64,000 bases of DNA from assembly GCA_945879075.1 (NCBI GenBank), contig CAMCUY010000002.1, positions 1 to 64,000 on the forward strand. The letters are read 5' to 3'. Under the pieces are notes generated by a model. That model saw only the letters and a program-made list of their open reading frames with translations. It was not told where the DNA came from and made no database searches. Positions within the stretch are counted from its first letter, which is position 1. Each line of letters opens with the position of its first letter. A program made the position numbers and the translations under genes. The stretch is from Akkermansia muciniphila. Its GTDB lineage: Bacteria > Verrucomicrobiota > Verrucomicrobiia > Verrucomicrobiales > Akkermansiaceae. Shown here piece by piece: positions 9,139-16,491 of this stretch.

Positions 9139-10755
9139 ATGCGTCGCGGCCACTTGATTTTGATCCTCGGCTTCGTGGTCACCGCGATGCTGGGATATTG
9201 GTTGGCGGGCACCGCGGTTCCTGTGCAAACCGCGCGGAAGGCGGTTCCGGAAGCGCAGGCCGGACCGAGGCGGACAATGATCACCGACGAGTCGACTCCT
9301 AAATTCCGCCGGGGCGAGCGGCTTCCGGCATCCCGCCGCGATGACGCGGCTGCGGAAGTCGGCGCGCTGCAGGGGCAGCGAATTGTGGTTTTCAAGAACC
9401 AGGCCGCGCTCGAAAATTTCCTCAAGCGCGCCGGGGACAATATCCGGCTGATGGGCCGCCTCGACGCGCTCAATACGCTGCGCATCGGTTTCTCCGATCC
9501 CGACGACCTGGCGTGGCTGCTCGATGGCGAGAGCGAGGCTTCGTTGGTATTTCCCGTGGATATTCCCAACCCCGGCGAAGGAACCGCACAAGCGGGAGCC
9601 GTGGCTTTGGGCGACGGCTTGCTCGACTGGCTCGGCATCACGGGGGACAATTCCACCTGGGGCAGTGGCGTCCGGATCGCGGTTTTGGATACTGGCGTAG
9701 TTTCCAGTTCCGCCTTCGGAAGCAAGATTTCCTGGATCAATCTGGTTGTGCTCCCGGCCGATCTCTCCAAACAGAACGGCCACGGGACCGCCGTCGCTTC
9801 CATGATCATCGGGCAAAATTCGCTGGCTCCCGGCGTCGCGCCCGGCGCGGAAATCATTTCGATCCGCATCGCCGACGACTTCGGCCAGTCTGATAGTTTC
9901 CTGCTCGCAAAGGGCATCGTCGCTGCGGTCGATGCGGGCGCGCGGCTGATCAATATTTCGATGGGCAGCTTGGGCGACAGCGCGTTGGTGCGGAATGCCA
10001 TCGAGTATGCGCGGGCGGCCGGCTCGTTGATCGTGGCTGCTGCGGGAAACAACGGGATCGACCGGGTGTCCTATCCGGCCGCGAACGACGGCGTGATCGC
10101 GGTGGGCGCGGTGGATGCTTTGGGAAATCATCTGGATTTCTCCAACACCGGCAGCGAGATCGTGGTCTCGGCGCCGGGCTACGGCGTGAATGCCGCGTGG
10201 ACCGGCGACCAGGCGGCACGAGTGAGCGGGACATCGTTTAGCGCCCCGATCGTGCTGGGCGTGATCGCCGCGGTGAAGAGCTGGCCGGGCAACGAGAAGC
10301 TGTCGATGCAGCAAGCGGCGGACGTGGCTTTTTCCTATCTGAATGACGGCGGCGAAGCCGGGGTGGACGCCGCGTTGGGTGCGGGCATGGTTGACTTGGG
10401 GCGTGTTTTAAACGGGAAAACTCCCGGCATTTACGACGCGGCCCTGGCCTCGCAGCGAATCCTCGCGCCAAGTGCCGGTTATCCGTACGGCCACGTCGAG
10501 GTGCTGGTGCAAAACCGGGGCACCGAAACCCTGATCAACACCGCGGTCCGGATTTCCACGCCGGGCGGTGTGGTGGATTCCAACATCACCGCGCTCGCCG
10601 TCGGCGCGGTCCAAGTCGTCCGCGTTCCGGTCTCGCAACAGGCGGCCGCGAGCATCCGCTTCGAATCCAAGGTCAGTCTATCCGGCGGCCGCACGGACGC
10701 GAAGCCTTCCAACGACTGGCGTGTTGAAACTTATGTTCCGGCTGGCAGCAAGTAG
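9139..10755 (+). CDS. Membrane-anchored or secreted subtilisin-like serine protease (S8)
   Basis: The protein has 538 residues. Residues 5-25 are a signal peptide or signal anchor. The S8 catalytic triad is intact: Asp184 in IAVLDTGV, His215 in NGHGTAVASMI and Ser366 in VSGTSFSAPI; the oxyanion Asn lies in AAAGNNG. The stretch before Asp184 (~80-150, RIVVFKNQAALENFL...) resembles an I9-like propeptide fold. After the protease domain, residues ~430-530 (YGHVEVLVQNRGTETLINTAV) look like a CARDB/Ig-type beta domain. It should work outside the cytoplasmic membrane in protein turnover or processing; the substrate is unknown. It has no operon partner and ends into a convergent decayed gene. Confidence 0.9.
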   Translation: MRRGHLILILGFVVTAMLGYWLAGTAVPVQTARKAVPEAQAGPRRTMITDESTPKFRRGERLPASRRDDAAAEVGALQGQRIVVFKNQAALENFLKRAGDNIRLMGRLDALNTLRIGFSDPDDLAWLLDGESEASLVFPVDIPNPGEGTAQAGAVALGDGLLDWLGITGDNSTWGSGVRIAVLDTGVVSSSAFGSKISWINLVVLPADLSKQNGHGTAVASMIIGQNSLAPGVAPGAEIISIRIADDFGQSDSFLLAKGIVAAVDAGARLINISMGSLGDSALVRNAIEYARAAGSLIVAAAGNNGIDRVSYPAANDGVIAVGAVDALGNHLDFSNTGSEIVVSAPGYGVNAAWTGDQAARVSGTSFSAPIVLGVIAAVKSWPGNEKLSMQQAADVAFSYLNDGGEAGVDAALGAGMVDLGRVLNGKTPGIYDAALASQRILAPSAGYPYGHVEVLVQNRGTETLINTAVRISTPGGVVDSNITALAVGAVQVVRVPVSQQAAASIRFESKVSLSGGRTDAKPSNDWRVETYVPAGSK

Positions 10756-10769
10756 CATCTTCTTCGCGC

Positions 10770-11022
10770 TCTGCATGTCGGCGCTGGTGTTCGAGCACCA
10801 TCAGGGACACGATGTCGCTGGTGGGGCGAAGATAGCGGGACACGTCGATCTTACCGGCGAGGGTCGTTAGTTCCGGGGATTCCCGTGGCAGTTCGCGGCC
10901 GTCGGATTCCTGGCAGGTGCGGTTTCCGAGTAGCGCAGCGGCGGCAGGTCCCACAAGTCCGTGGCCGCAAGAGCGCTGCCGATGCCGAGGAGCGTGGCTG
11001 CGATCGACGCGAGAGGTTTCAA
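10770..11022 (-). pseudogene. Remnant of a secreted WDLPPLRYSET-type verrucomicrobial protein
   Basis: A TTG at 11022 opens a convincing signal peptide (KPLASIAATLLGIGSALAA) followed by TDLWDLPPLRYSET, an opening I associate with large secreted, often cytochrome-c-linked, proteins of Verrucomicrobia/Planctomycetes. The frame then breaks: further text (TCQESDGRELPRESPEL, then VSRYLRPTSDIVSLMVLEHQ) lies in the next frame. That part resembles the SDIVALMVLEHQTRMHN segment found several hundred residues later in such proteins. An internal deletion with a frameshift, plus loss of the 3' end, is the simplest reading. The family assignment rests on memory of the motifs, not on a search. Confidence 0.6.
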
Positions 11023-11049
11023 GATGACTGGGAAGTGAATCAATGTGTT

Positions 11050-11065
11050 CGGCTGTCTCAGCCGG
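11050..11065. repeat. Intergenic palindrome of the CCGACTGTCTCAG family
   Basis: CGGCTG-TCT-CAGCCG is a perfect 6-bp stem with a TCT triloop, lying between the decayed gene and the aminotransferase terminator. It is related to the copies at 4696, 14135 and 42908. Confidence 0.5.
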
Positions 11066-11104
11066 TTTCAGAGCTACCGGATTTCCGTGGCACCTGTATC
11101 ACAA

Positions 11105-11136
11105 AAAAGCCCCGCCTCAGAAGAAGCGGGGCTTTT
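11105..11136 (-). terminator. Rho-independent terminator of the aminotransferase gene
   Basis: AAAAGCCCCGC pairs with GCGGGGCTTTT around a 10-base loop; on the minus strand T residues follow. It lies about 20 bases after the aminotransferase stop codon. Confidence 0.85.
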
Positions 11137-11156
11137 GATGGGAAATGCGGAGCGAC

Positions 11157-12227
11157 TCAGCCGAGCACGTCGTCCATCGCGTCGATGAGTTCCTGCATGG
11201 TGGCTTCGGTTTCGTTGCCCATGTTGGAGATGCGGAAGGTGGTGCCTTTGATTTTGCCGTAACCGCCGTTGATGAGGAAGTTGTGCTTGGCCTTCAGGTT
11301 CTTGATGAATCCGGAGAGGTCGAAGCCTTCCGGCGTCTTGAAGCAGGTGAGCGCGAACGAGCGGCGGCCTCTGGGAGCAAAGAGTTCGAAGCCGTGTTTC
11401 GCACCCCAGGCGGCGATCATCGCATTGGTCTTGGCGTGGCGCGCTTGGCGGGCGGCGAAGCCTTCCTTGGCGATTTCTCCGAGTATGTATTGCAGCCCGT
11501 AGATGATGGAAATGGCCGGAGTCGAAGGCGTGTTGTTGACGGCGGCGTTTTTCGCGAACTCGACGAAGTCGAAGTAGTAGCCGCGGTTCGGGTTGCCCTT
11601 GGCGCGTTCCATGCCTGCTTCGGAAACGGCGAATACGGCGAGGCCGGGTGGCAGCGCGAGCGCCTTTTGCACGCCGGCTAACATGACGTCGATTTTGTGG
11701 TCATCCATGTTCATCGGCACGGTGGAGAGCGAGGAAACGCTGTCCACGATGAGCATGGTGTCGGGGAAGGATTTCACGACTTTGCAAACGCCGGCGAGGT
11801 CGTTGAGCACGCCGGTGGAGGTCTCCGAGTGGATGAAGGTGACGGTGTCGAAGCCGCCTTCCGCGAGTTTGGCGCGGACGGCTTCCGGGTCGATCGCTTG
11901 GCCCCATTCGACTTGCACGGCTTCGGCCTCGAAGCCGCATTTTTTTGCGACATCCAGCCATTTGTCGGAGAACGCGCCGCAGCAGAGGCAGAGCACTTTC
12001 TTTTTGGCGAGGTTCCTGAGTGCGCCTTCCATCACGCCCCAGGCGGAGGAGGTGGAGAGGAAAACGGGACGGGCGGTGCCGAAGATTTCCTGCAGGCCGG
12101 GCTGGGTCGAGGCGTAGAGATCCTCGAAATCTTTGCCGCGGTGGCCGATCATGGTTTGCGACATGGCGGCGAAGGTTTCTTTTGAAACATCGACGGGACC
12201 GGGGGCGAAGAGTTTGGGTGATGGCAT
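11157..12227 (-). CDS. Class V aminotransferase (alanine-glyoxylate / serine-pyruvate type)
   Basis: A PLP enzyme of fold type I, ~356 residues from the preferred start MPSPKLFAPGPVDV; the tracked start ten codons upstream adds nothing conserved. The opening LFAPGPVDVS and the HRGKDFEDLY motif are typical of the serine-pyruvate/alanine-glyoxylate group. SETSTGVLNDL is the cofactor-side motif, VDSVSSL holds the pyridine-binding Asp, and Lys in AGVQKALALPPGL is the Schiff-base lysine. The C-terminal GYGKIKGTTFRISNMG is also standard. It would transaminate Ser, Ala or Asp against glyoxylate or pyruvate; exact specificity is unclear. It lies downstream of panC and dapA on the same strand, with a 66-bp gap carrying a dispersed repeat, and ends at a clear terminator. 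Confidence 0.9.
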   Translation of the reverse strand: MPSPKLFAPGPVDVSKETFAAMSQTMIGHRGKDFEDLYASTQPGLQEIFGTARPVFLSTSSAWGVMEGALRNLAKKKVLCLCCGAFSDKWLDVAKKCGFEAEAVQVEWGQAIDPEAVRAKLAEGGFDTVTFIHSETSTGVLNDLAGVCKVVKSFPDTMLIVDSVSSLSTVPMNMDDHKIDVMLAGVQKALALPPGLAVFAVSEAGMERAKGNPNRGYYFDFVEFAKNAAVNNTPSTPAISIIYGLQYILGEIAKEGFAARQARHAKTNAMIAAWGAKHGFELFAPRGRRSFALTCFKTPEGFDLSGFIKNLKAKHNFLINGGYGKIKGTTFRISNMGNETEATMQELIDAMDDVLG

Positions 12228-12239
12228 GGCTGTTTGGGA

Positions 12240-12284
12240 GTTGGGAACATCGAACACCGAACGTTCAACATGGAACGTCGAAGT
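12240..12284. repeat. GAACATCGAACACCGAACGTTC-type dispersed intergenic repeat
   Basis: The gap between dapA and the aminotransferase carries AACATCGAACACCGAACG and then TTCAACATGGAACGTCGAAG. The words GAACATCGAAC, CGAACG and GAACGTCGAAG are near-repeats of one another. Read as protein it gives WELGTSNTERSTWNVEV, a hallmark of spurious ORFs from a dispersed repeat I recall from many Verrucomicrobia and Planctomycetes genomes. Only one copy is in this window. Confidence 0.5.
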
Positions 12285-12292
12285 GAAGAAAT

Positions 12293-13180
12293 TTATGCAG
12301 GAAGAAGGTGGTAGGACTTGAGAAGAGTGGTGAGGCTGGCGGTGTTGGCATCGCTCAGGGGAGCGAGCGGGAGGCGGAGATCTGGCAGGCAGTGGCCTTG
12401 CAGGGCGACGGCGGTTTTAATCGGCACCGGGTTCACGTCGAGTGACATCAGGCCGCGCATGAGCGGGTAGTATTGCTTTTGCAGGGCGAGCGCTGCGAGG
12501 AAATTTCCGCTGAGGCAGGCTTTGACCAGCTGGACAATGATCTCCGGAACGAGGTTCGAGGCGACCGACACCAGTCCGGTGGCACCGCAGGAAACGAAGG
12601 GCAGGGTGAGCGGATCGTCTCCGCAGAGGATGCCGAAACCGGCGGGCAGGGCCTGCACGAGCTGGTTGATGCGGTCCACCGATCCGCCGGCTTCCTTGAT
12701 GGCGACGATGGTCGGGCAATCCACGGCGAGGCGGGCGGCGGTTTCCGGGGCGATCTCGATGGAGGAGCGGCCGGGCACGCTGTAGAGCATGATCGGCAGG
12801 TTCGTGGACTCGGCGATGGCCTTGAAATGGAGGTAAAGTCCTTCCTGCGAGGGCTTGTTGTAATACGGGCAGACTTGCAGCGAGCCGGTCGCGCCGAGCG
12901 CTTCGGCCGCTTCGGTGAGTTCGATGGCTTCAGAGGTGGCGTTCGCCCCGGTGCCGGCGACGACCTGGCAGCGGCCAGCGGCGAATTCCACGGCGAGGCG
13001 GATGACCTCGATGTGTTCATCCGTGTCGAGGGTGGGAGATTCCCCGGTGGTGCCGACGGGGACGATGCCGTCAATCCCGGCGGCGATTTGGCGCTCGATG
13101 AGGGATTGGAAGGCGGGGACGTCGATTTCGCCGTCGCGAAAAGGAGTGATGAGAGCGGTGTAAGTACCGGGGAAATGCAT
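12293..13180 (-). CDS. dapA: 4-hydroxy-tetrahydrodipicolinate synthase
   Basis: Condenses pyruvate with aspartate semialdehyde, the first committed step of lysine and diaminopimelate synthesis in the cytoplasm. The start at 13180 (MHFPGTYTALITPF) is preferred; the 13 extra codons upstream are not conserved. Diagnostic motifs are GIVPVGTTGESPTL (substrate-binding Thr pair), CPYYNKPSQEGLYLHF (catalytic Tyr) and VAIKEAGGS (Schiff-base Lys). At 295 residues it has normal length. It sits 66 bp after panC on the same strand, and diaminopimelate feeds the peptidoglycan made by the mre/mrdA system elsewhere in the window. Confidence 0.95.
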   Translation of the reverse strand: MHFPGTYTALITPFRDGEIDVPAFQSLIERQIAAGIDGIVPVGTTGESPTLDTDEHIEVIRLAVEFAAGRCQVVAGTGANATSEAIELTEAAEALGATGSLQVCPYYNKPSQEGLYLHFKAIAESTNLPIMLYSVPGRSSIEIAPETAARLAVDCPTIVAIKEAGGSVDRINQLVQALPAGFGILCGDDPLTLPFVSCGATGLVSVASNLVPEIIVQLVKACLSGNFLAALALQKQYYPLMRGLMSLDVNPVPIKTAVALQGHCLPDLRLPLAPLSDANTASLTTLLKSYHLLPA

Positions 13181-13246
13181 GGCGGGGCGAAAGATGGACA
13201 AAACCGGGCGCGGGTCCAAGCTGTATCCTGCGAGGGGCGGAAATTT

Positions 13247-14080
13247 TCAGCCGATGGCAATCATCGCGTGATCGATGAGCCGCACCTCGCCGTAAAAGAC
13301 CGCGGTGGCGAGGATGGCGGGACGGAGGAGTTCCGTGACGGGCTGCAGCGTCTCCGCATCGACGATGGTGAGGTAGTCGATGCGGGCGAGCGGCGAGGTC
13401 TCGATGGCGGCGCGGGCGGCGGCGAGGATTTCCGTGGGAGCGCCCAGCGTCGCCGCGGCGAGCAATGCCCGCCGGATGCGCGGCGCGTCGGCGCGCTGCT
13501 CCGGGATGAGGCGGGTGTTGCGAGACGACATCGCGAGCCCGTCAGCCTCGCGAAGCGTAGGGCAGGGGATGATTTCCACCGGCACGTCGAGGTCGCGGAC
13601 CATCCGGCGGATGACGGCGAGCTGTTGGAAATCCTTCTCGCCGAAGACGGCGCTTTCACAACCGGTTAGTAGGAAGAGCTTGAGGACCACGGTGCAGACG
13701 CCGTCGAAATGGCCGGGGCGCGCCGCTCCGCACAGGCTGCGGGAGAGCAGCGTCTCGGTGACGGTGACGGAGCGGTCCGGGAAATACATCGACTCGGCCG
13801 TCGGCGCGAAAACGACATCGACTCCGGCGGTCTCGCAGGCGGCGAGGTCGCTCGCCATCGGCCGCGGGTAGGCGTCGAGGTCGGCGGCGCGGTCGAACTG
13901 GATGGGATTGACGAAGATGGAAACGACGACGGTGCCGCCCGGCCCGGCGATTTTCCGGGCGCGCTGCATGAGCGAGAGGTGGCCGGGGTGGAAGGCGCCC
14001 ATGGTGGGCACGAGGACGCGCGGGGCGGGCGCGTTTTTCAAAATCTCCCTCAGGGCGCTGCCAGTGTCCGCGATCTTCAT
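13247..14080 (-). CDS. panC: Pantothenate synthetase
   Basis: Joins pantoate and beta-alanine with ATP to make pantothenate for coenzyme A. The tracked ORF is 44 codons too long; the family N-terminus begins at MKIADTGSALREIL (14080). Signatures present: LVPTMGAFHPGHLSLM (HIGH-like nucleotide motif), VSIFVNPIQF, the pantoate-site stretch VFGEKDFQQLAVI and the KMSKS-equivalent MSSRNTRL. At 277 residues it has normal length. It is first in the panC-dapA-aminotransferase run and divergent from dusB; the ~110-bp gap between them should hold both promoters and contains a short palindrome copy. Confidence 0.95.
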   Translation of the reverse strand: MKIADTGSALREILKNAPAPRVLVPTMGAFHPGHLSLMQRARKIAGPGGTVVVSIFVNPIQFDRAADLDAYPRPMASDLAACETAGVDVVFAPTAESMYFPDRSVTVTETLLSRSLCGAARPGHFDGVCTVVLKLFLLTGCESAVFGEKDFQQLAVIRRMVRDLDVPVEIIPCPTLREADGLAMSSRNTRLIPEQRADAPRIRRALLAAATLGAPTEILAAARAAIETSPLARIDYLTIVDAETLQPVTELLRPAILATAVFYGEVRLIDHAMIAIG

Positions 14081-14134
14081 GCGGCGGAGTTTGCGGGTTT
14101 TGGGAAGGCAGGGAAGAGCGGATTTTTCCTCTGG

Positions 14135-14149
14135 CCTGAGACAGTCGGG
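14135..14149. repeat. Intergenic copy of the CCGACTGTCTCAG motif
   Basis: CCTGAGACAGTCGGG, the reverse complement of CCCGACTGTCTCAGG, lies in the panC/dusB divergent gap. The arm pairing is weaker here than in the copies at 11050 and 42908. Confidence 0.4.
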
Positions 14150-14189
14150 ACACGTTGACTTGTGGGACGGGCGAGTTGTAGGGTCGCGC

Positions 14190-15185
14190 GTGCTTCCGTG
14201 GTTCTCCGACAACTCCTTCCCGCTCTATCTCGCCCCGATGGCCGGGGTGACGGACGTGATTTTCCGCCAGATCTGCAAGGAGCTCGGCGCGGACGTGATG
14301 GTCACCGAGTTCGTTTCGGCGGAGGGCATCATGCAAGCGGACGAGCGGACGCGGAAATACACGGAGTTCACCGACGAGCAGCGGCCGGTCGGCGTGCAGT
14401 TGTTCGGCGCGGACGGCGAGCGGATGGGCGAGGCGGCCAGGAAAATTATCACTTGGAAGCAGCCGGATTTCATCGATATCAACTTCGGCTGCCCGGTGAA
14501 CAAGGTGGTCGCGCGCAACGGCGGATCGTCGTTGCTCAAAGACTGCCCGATTCTGGCAGCGGTCGCTTCCGGCGTCGCGAAGGCGGTGGGCGACCAGGTG
14601 CCGGTGACCGCCAAGATGCGGATCGGCTGGGATGAAACGTCGGTCAACGCGGTGGAAGTCGCGAAAATCCTCGAAGACTGCGGCATGCAGGCCATCGCCG
14701 TGCACGGCCGGACGCGTTCGCAAGGCTACGGCGGCGAGGCGAACTGGGAGGTGATCGACGCGGTGGCGCGGGCGGTGAAAATCCCGGTCATCGGTAACGG
14801 CGACATCACCTGCGGCGCGGACGTGCTGCGGCGGCGGGCGGAAACCGCAGTGTCCGGCGTGATGATAGGCCGCGCGGCGATGCAGAATCCGTGGGTGTTC
14901 CGCGAGGCGAAATATTTTCTGGCGACGGGCAAATTGCTGCCGGAAGTGCTCGTCGAGGAGCGCTGGGATCTGGTCATCCGGCATTGCAAGCTGGCGGTGG
15001 AAAGCCGCCGGAATGGCAATGAAAAGCAGACGCTCACCGCCATGCGCTCGCGCTTGATGGCGTATTGCAAGGGATTTCCCGGAGCCAAGGAACTGCGGCA
15101 GAAGCTCTGCCAGGTGACATCGATTTCACAGGTTGAGGATCTCGCGGCGCAATCGCTCGGCAAGGTTGAGCTGGCGGAATTGTAG
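14190..15185 (+). CDS. dusB: tRNA-dihydrouridine synthase (DusB-type)
   Basis: An FMN- and NADPH-dependent enzyme reducing uridines in tRNA D-loops. The track gives a 427-codon ORF from 13902, but its first ~96 codons are antisense to panC; the GTG at 14190 (LPWFSDNSFPLYLAPM) gives 331 residues, normal for the family. Motifs: YLAPMAGVTDVIFRQ (FMN phosphate side), DINFGCPVNKVV with the catalytic Cys, VTAKMRIGWD, AVHGRTRSQGYGG and VIGNGDI. The C-terminal four-helix RNA-binding region follows. It is divergently transcribed from panC and has no obvious operon partner. Confidence 0.92.
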   Translation: MLPWFSDNSFPLYLAPMAGVTDVIFRQICKELGADVMVTEFVSAEGIMQADERTRKYTEFTDEQRPVGVQLFGADGERMGEAARKIITWKQPDFIDINFGCPVNKVVARNGGSSLLKDCPILAAVASGVAKAVGDQVPVTAKMRIGWDETSVNAVEVAKILEDCGMQAIAVHGRTRSQGYGGEANWEVIDAVARAVKIPVIGNGDITCGADVLRRRAETAVSGVMIGRAAMQNPWVFREAKYFLATGKLLPEVLVEERWDLVIRHCKLAVESRRNGNEKQTLTAMRSRLMAYCKGFPGAKELRQKLCQVTSISQVEDLAAQSLGKVELAEL

Positions 15186-15738
15186 GCGACGTGTTTTAAG
15201 CGGCGTCTCTATGAGCGTCGATGCCGATGATCTGCGCGAAGCCCTCTTCGTCTTCTGTCTTGTGACTTTAGATCCTGAGTCTCCGCCACAGGCGGCGGCT
15301 CAACCATCCCCGGAATCTATCCAATCTAGATCCCGAAGGTTTCGACCAACGTATGCTTCGAAGCCTTGGCGAAGAAGTAAGCCAAAGATGGCAGGCCCCC
15401 GAAATCCATTTGGACGACGGTCACATTCTGGTTCTCAAATCCACCTGACACGCCCTTCGGGTTCAAAAAACACTGCTACCGAAAGAAATCTTGGCAAAGC
15501 GGTCTACAAAGCTAGCCTGGCAGCGAGTGAATTTCCCTCCGAAATCTCCAATCTTGGCCAAATCCCGACGTCCAGCGGAGCATATCTCCTTGCAGCTTTC
15601 AGTTTTGAGCATTTCGGATCTAACAAAATCACCCTGTTCCCCCGCGACCCCCTTTTCCCGCCCTCCGGTCCTCTCGTGAGCTATCTCAACGACCTTCACC
15701 TGAAAAGCAATTTCCTAGCAATCGCTCCCGACGAGTCG
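15186..15738. other. Gene-poor 550-bp stretch with scraps of lost coding sequence
   Basis: No intact gene is convincing. On the minus strand, bases ~15325-15470 read GVSGGFENQNVTVVQMDF and then GLPSLAYFFAKASKHTLVE before a stop, which looks like the C-terminal end of a protein I do not recognise. A 78-codon minus ORF (15463-15699) just upstream is Cys/Lys-rich and also unrecognised. On the plus strand the frame of the DUF2071 gene is open through this region, but its translation has no similarity pattern and begins inside dusB. Confidence 0.4.
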
Positions 15739-16476
15739 ATGCGGCTCGCGGCGCGAGCGCGGCCAGCAGGAAGCCCTGTGATGTATCAACGATGGAGCGA
15801 CCTGCTCTTTCTGCACTGGGAATATTCGGCGGCAACGATTCAGGCGACGCTGCCGGAGGGGCTGTTTGTGGATACTTTTGGCGGCAAGGCGTATCTCGGC
15901 GCGGTGCCGTTCTTCATGCGGCACATCCGTCCGCGTTTTCTGCCCGCGGTGCCGGGTATTTCGAATTTCATGGAGATGAATCTGCGCACTTATGTGCATG
16001 ACTGCGCGGGTGTGCCGGGGGTGTGGTTTTATTCGCTCGATGCGAACCAGTGGCTTGCGGTGAAAATCGCACGGCGTTTTTTCCATCTGCCCTACGAACA
16101 TGCAGAGATGAAATCGAGCCGCACGGCGGAGGGGCGCATCCACTACGAATCGCTGCGCACCGGCGGGCGGGCGAATGGAACGAACTGCGTGTTTGATTAT
16201 GCGCCCGGTGCGGAGGTTCAGCAGCCTGCGCCTAGCTCACTGGAGTTTTTTCTTATCGAGCGTTACCGCCTTTATTCCAGCTCACCCAATGGGTTGCTGC
16301 GCGGCGCGGTGTTCCATGAGCCATATCAACTCAGCCGCGCGGACGTGACAGCGTGGGATGAAAATCTGCTTCCACTCGATGGCTTCTCGCCGACCGGGCG
16401 TCCGCCCGACCACGTCATCATGTCGCGCGGAGTGGATGTGACCATTTACCCACTGGAGCGAGTGGGAACCGCATAG
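15739..16476 (+). CDS. DUF2071 family protein (YqjF-like)
   Basis: The tracked ORF begins inside dusB; the domain itself starts at about MYQRWSDLLFLHWEY (15781), so ATG 15739 or 15781 is the likely start (~230-245 residues). The hallmarks of DUF2071/COG3361 are present: LLFLHWEYSAATIQATLPEGL, AYLGAVPFFMRHIRPR, ISNFMEMNLRTYV, GVWFYSLDANQWLAVKIAR, LPYEHAEM, and FFLIERYRLYS near the end. This is a SRPBCC-like fold of uncharacterised function, usually in small soluble proteins. It lies 15 bp before the radical-SAM gene on the same strand and may be co-transcribed with the DNA-metabolism cassette. Confidence 0.82.
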   Translation: MRLAARARPAGSPVMYQRWSDLLFLHWEYSAATIQATLPEGLFVDTFGGKAYLGAVPFFMRHIRPRFLPAVPGISNFMEMNLRTYVHDCAGVPGVWFYSLDANQWLAVKIARRFFHLPYEHAEMKSSRTAEGRIHYESLRTGGRANGTNCVFDYAPGAEVQQPAPSSLEFFLIERYRLYSSSPNGLLRGAVFHEPYQLSRADVTAWDENLLPLDGFSPTGRPPDHVIMSRGVDVTIYPLERVGTA

Positions 16477-16491
16477 CCTTCACTCGACATC

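Noticed and set aside
13902-14189. 5' extension of dusB (96 codons)
   Set aside because: Antisense to panC; the family N-terminus begins at the GTG at 14190.
13656-14984. 442-codon minus-strand ORF
   Set aside because: Overlaps both panC (other frame) and dusB (antisense); composition is His/Arg/Pro-rich shadow.
15133-15738. 5' extension of the DUF2071 ORF (~200 codons)
   Set aside because: Starts inside dusB and has no similarity pattern; the conserved domain starts at ~15781.
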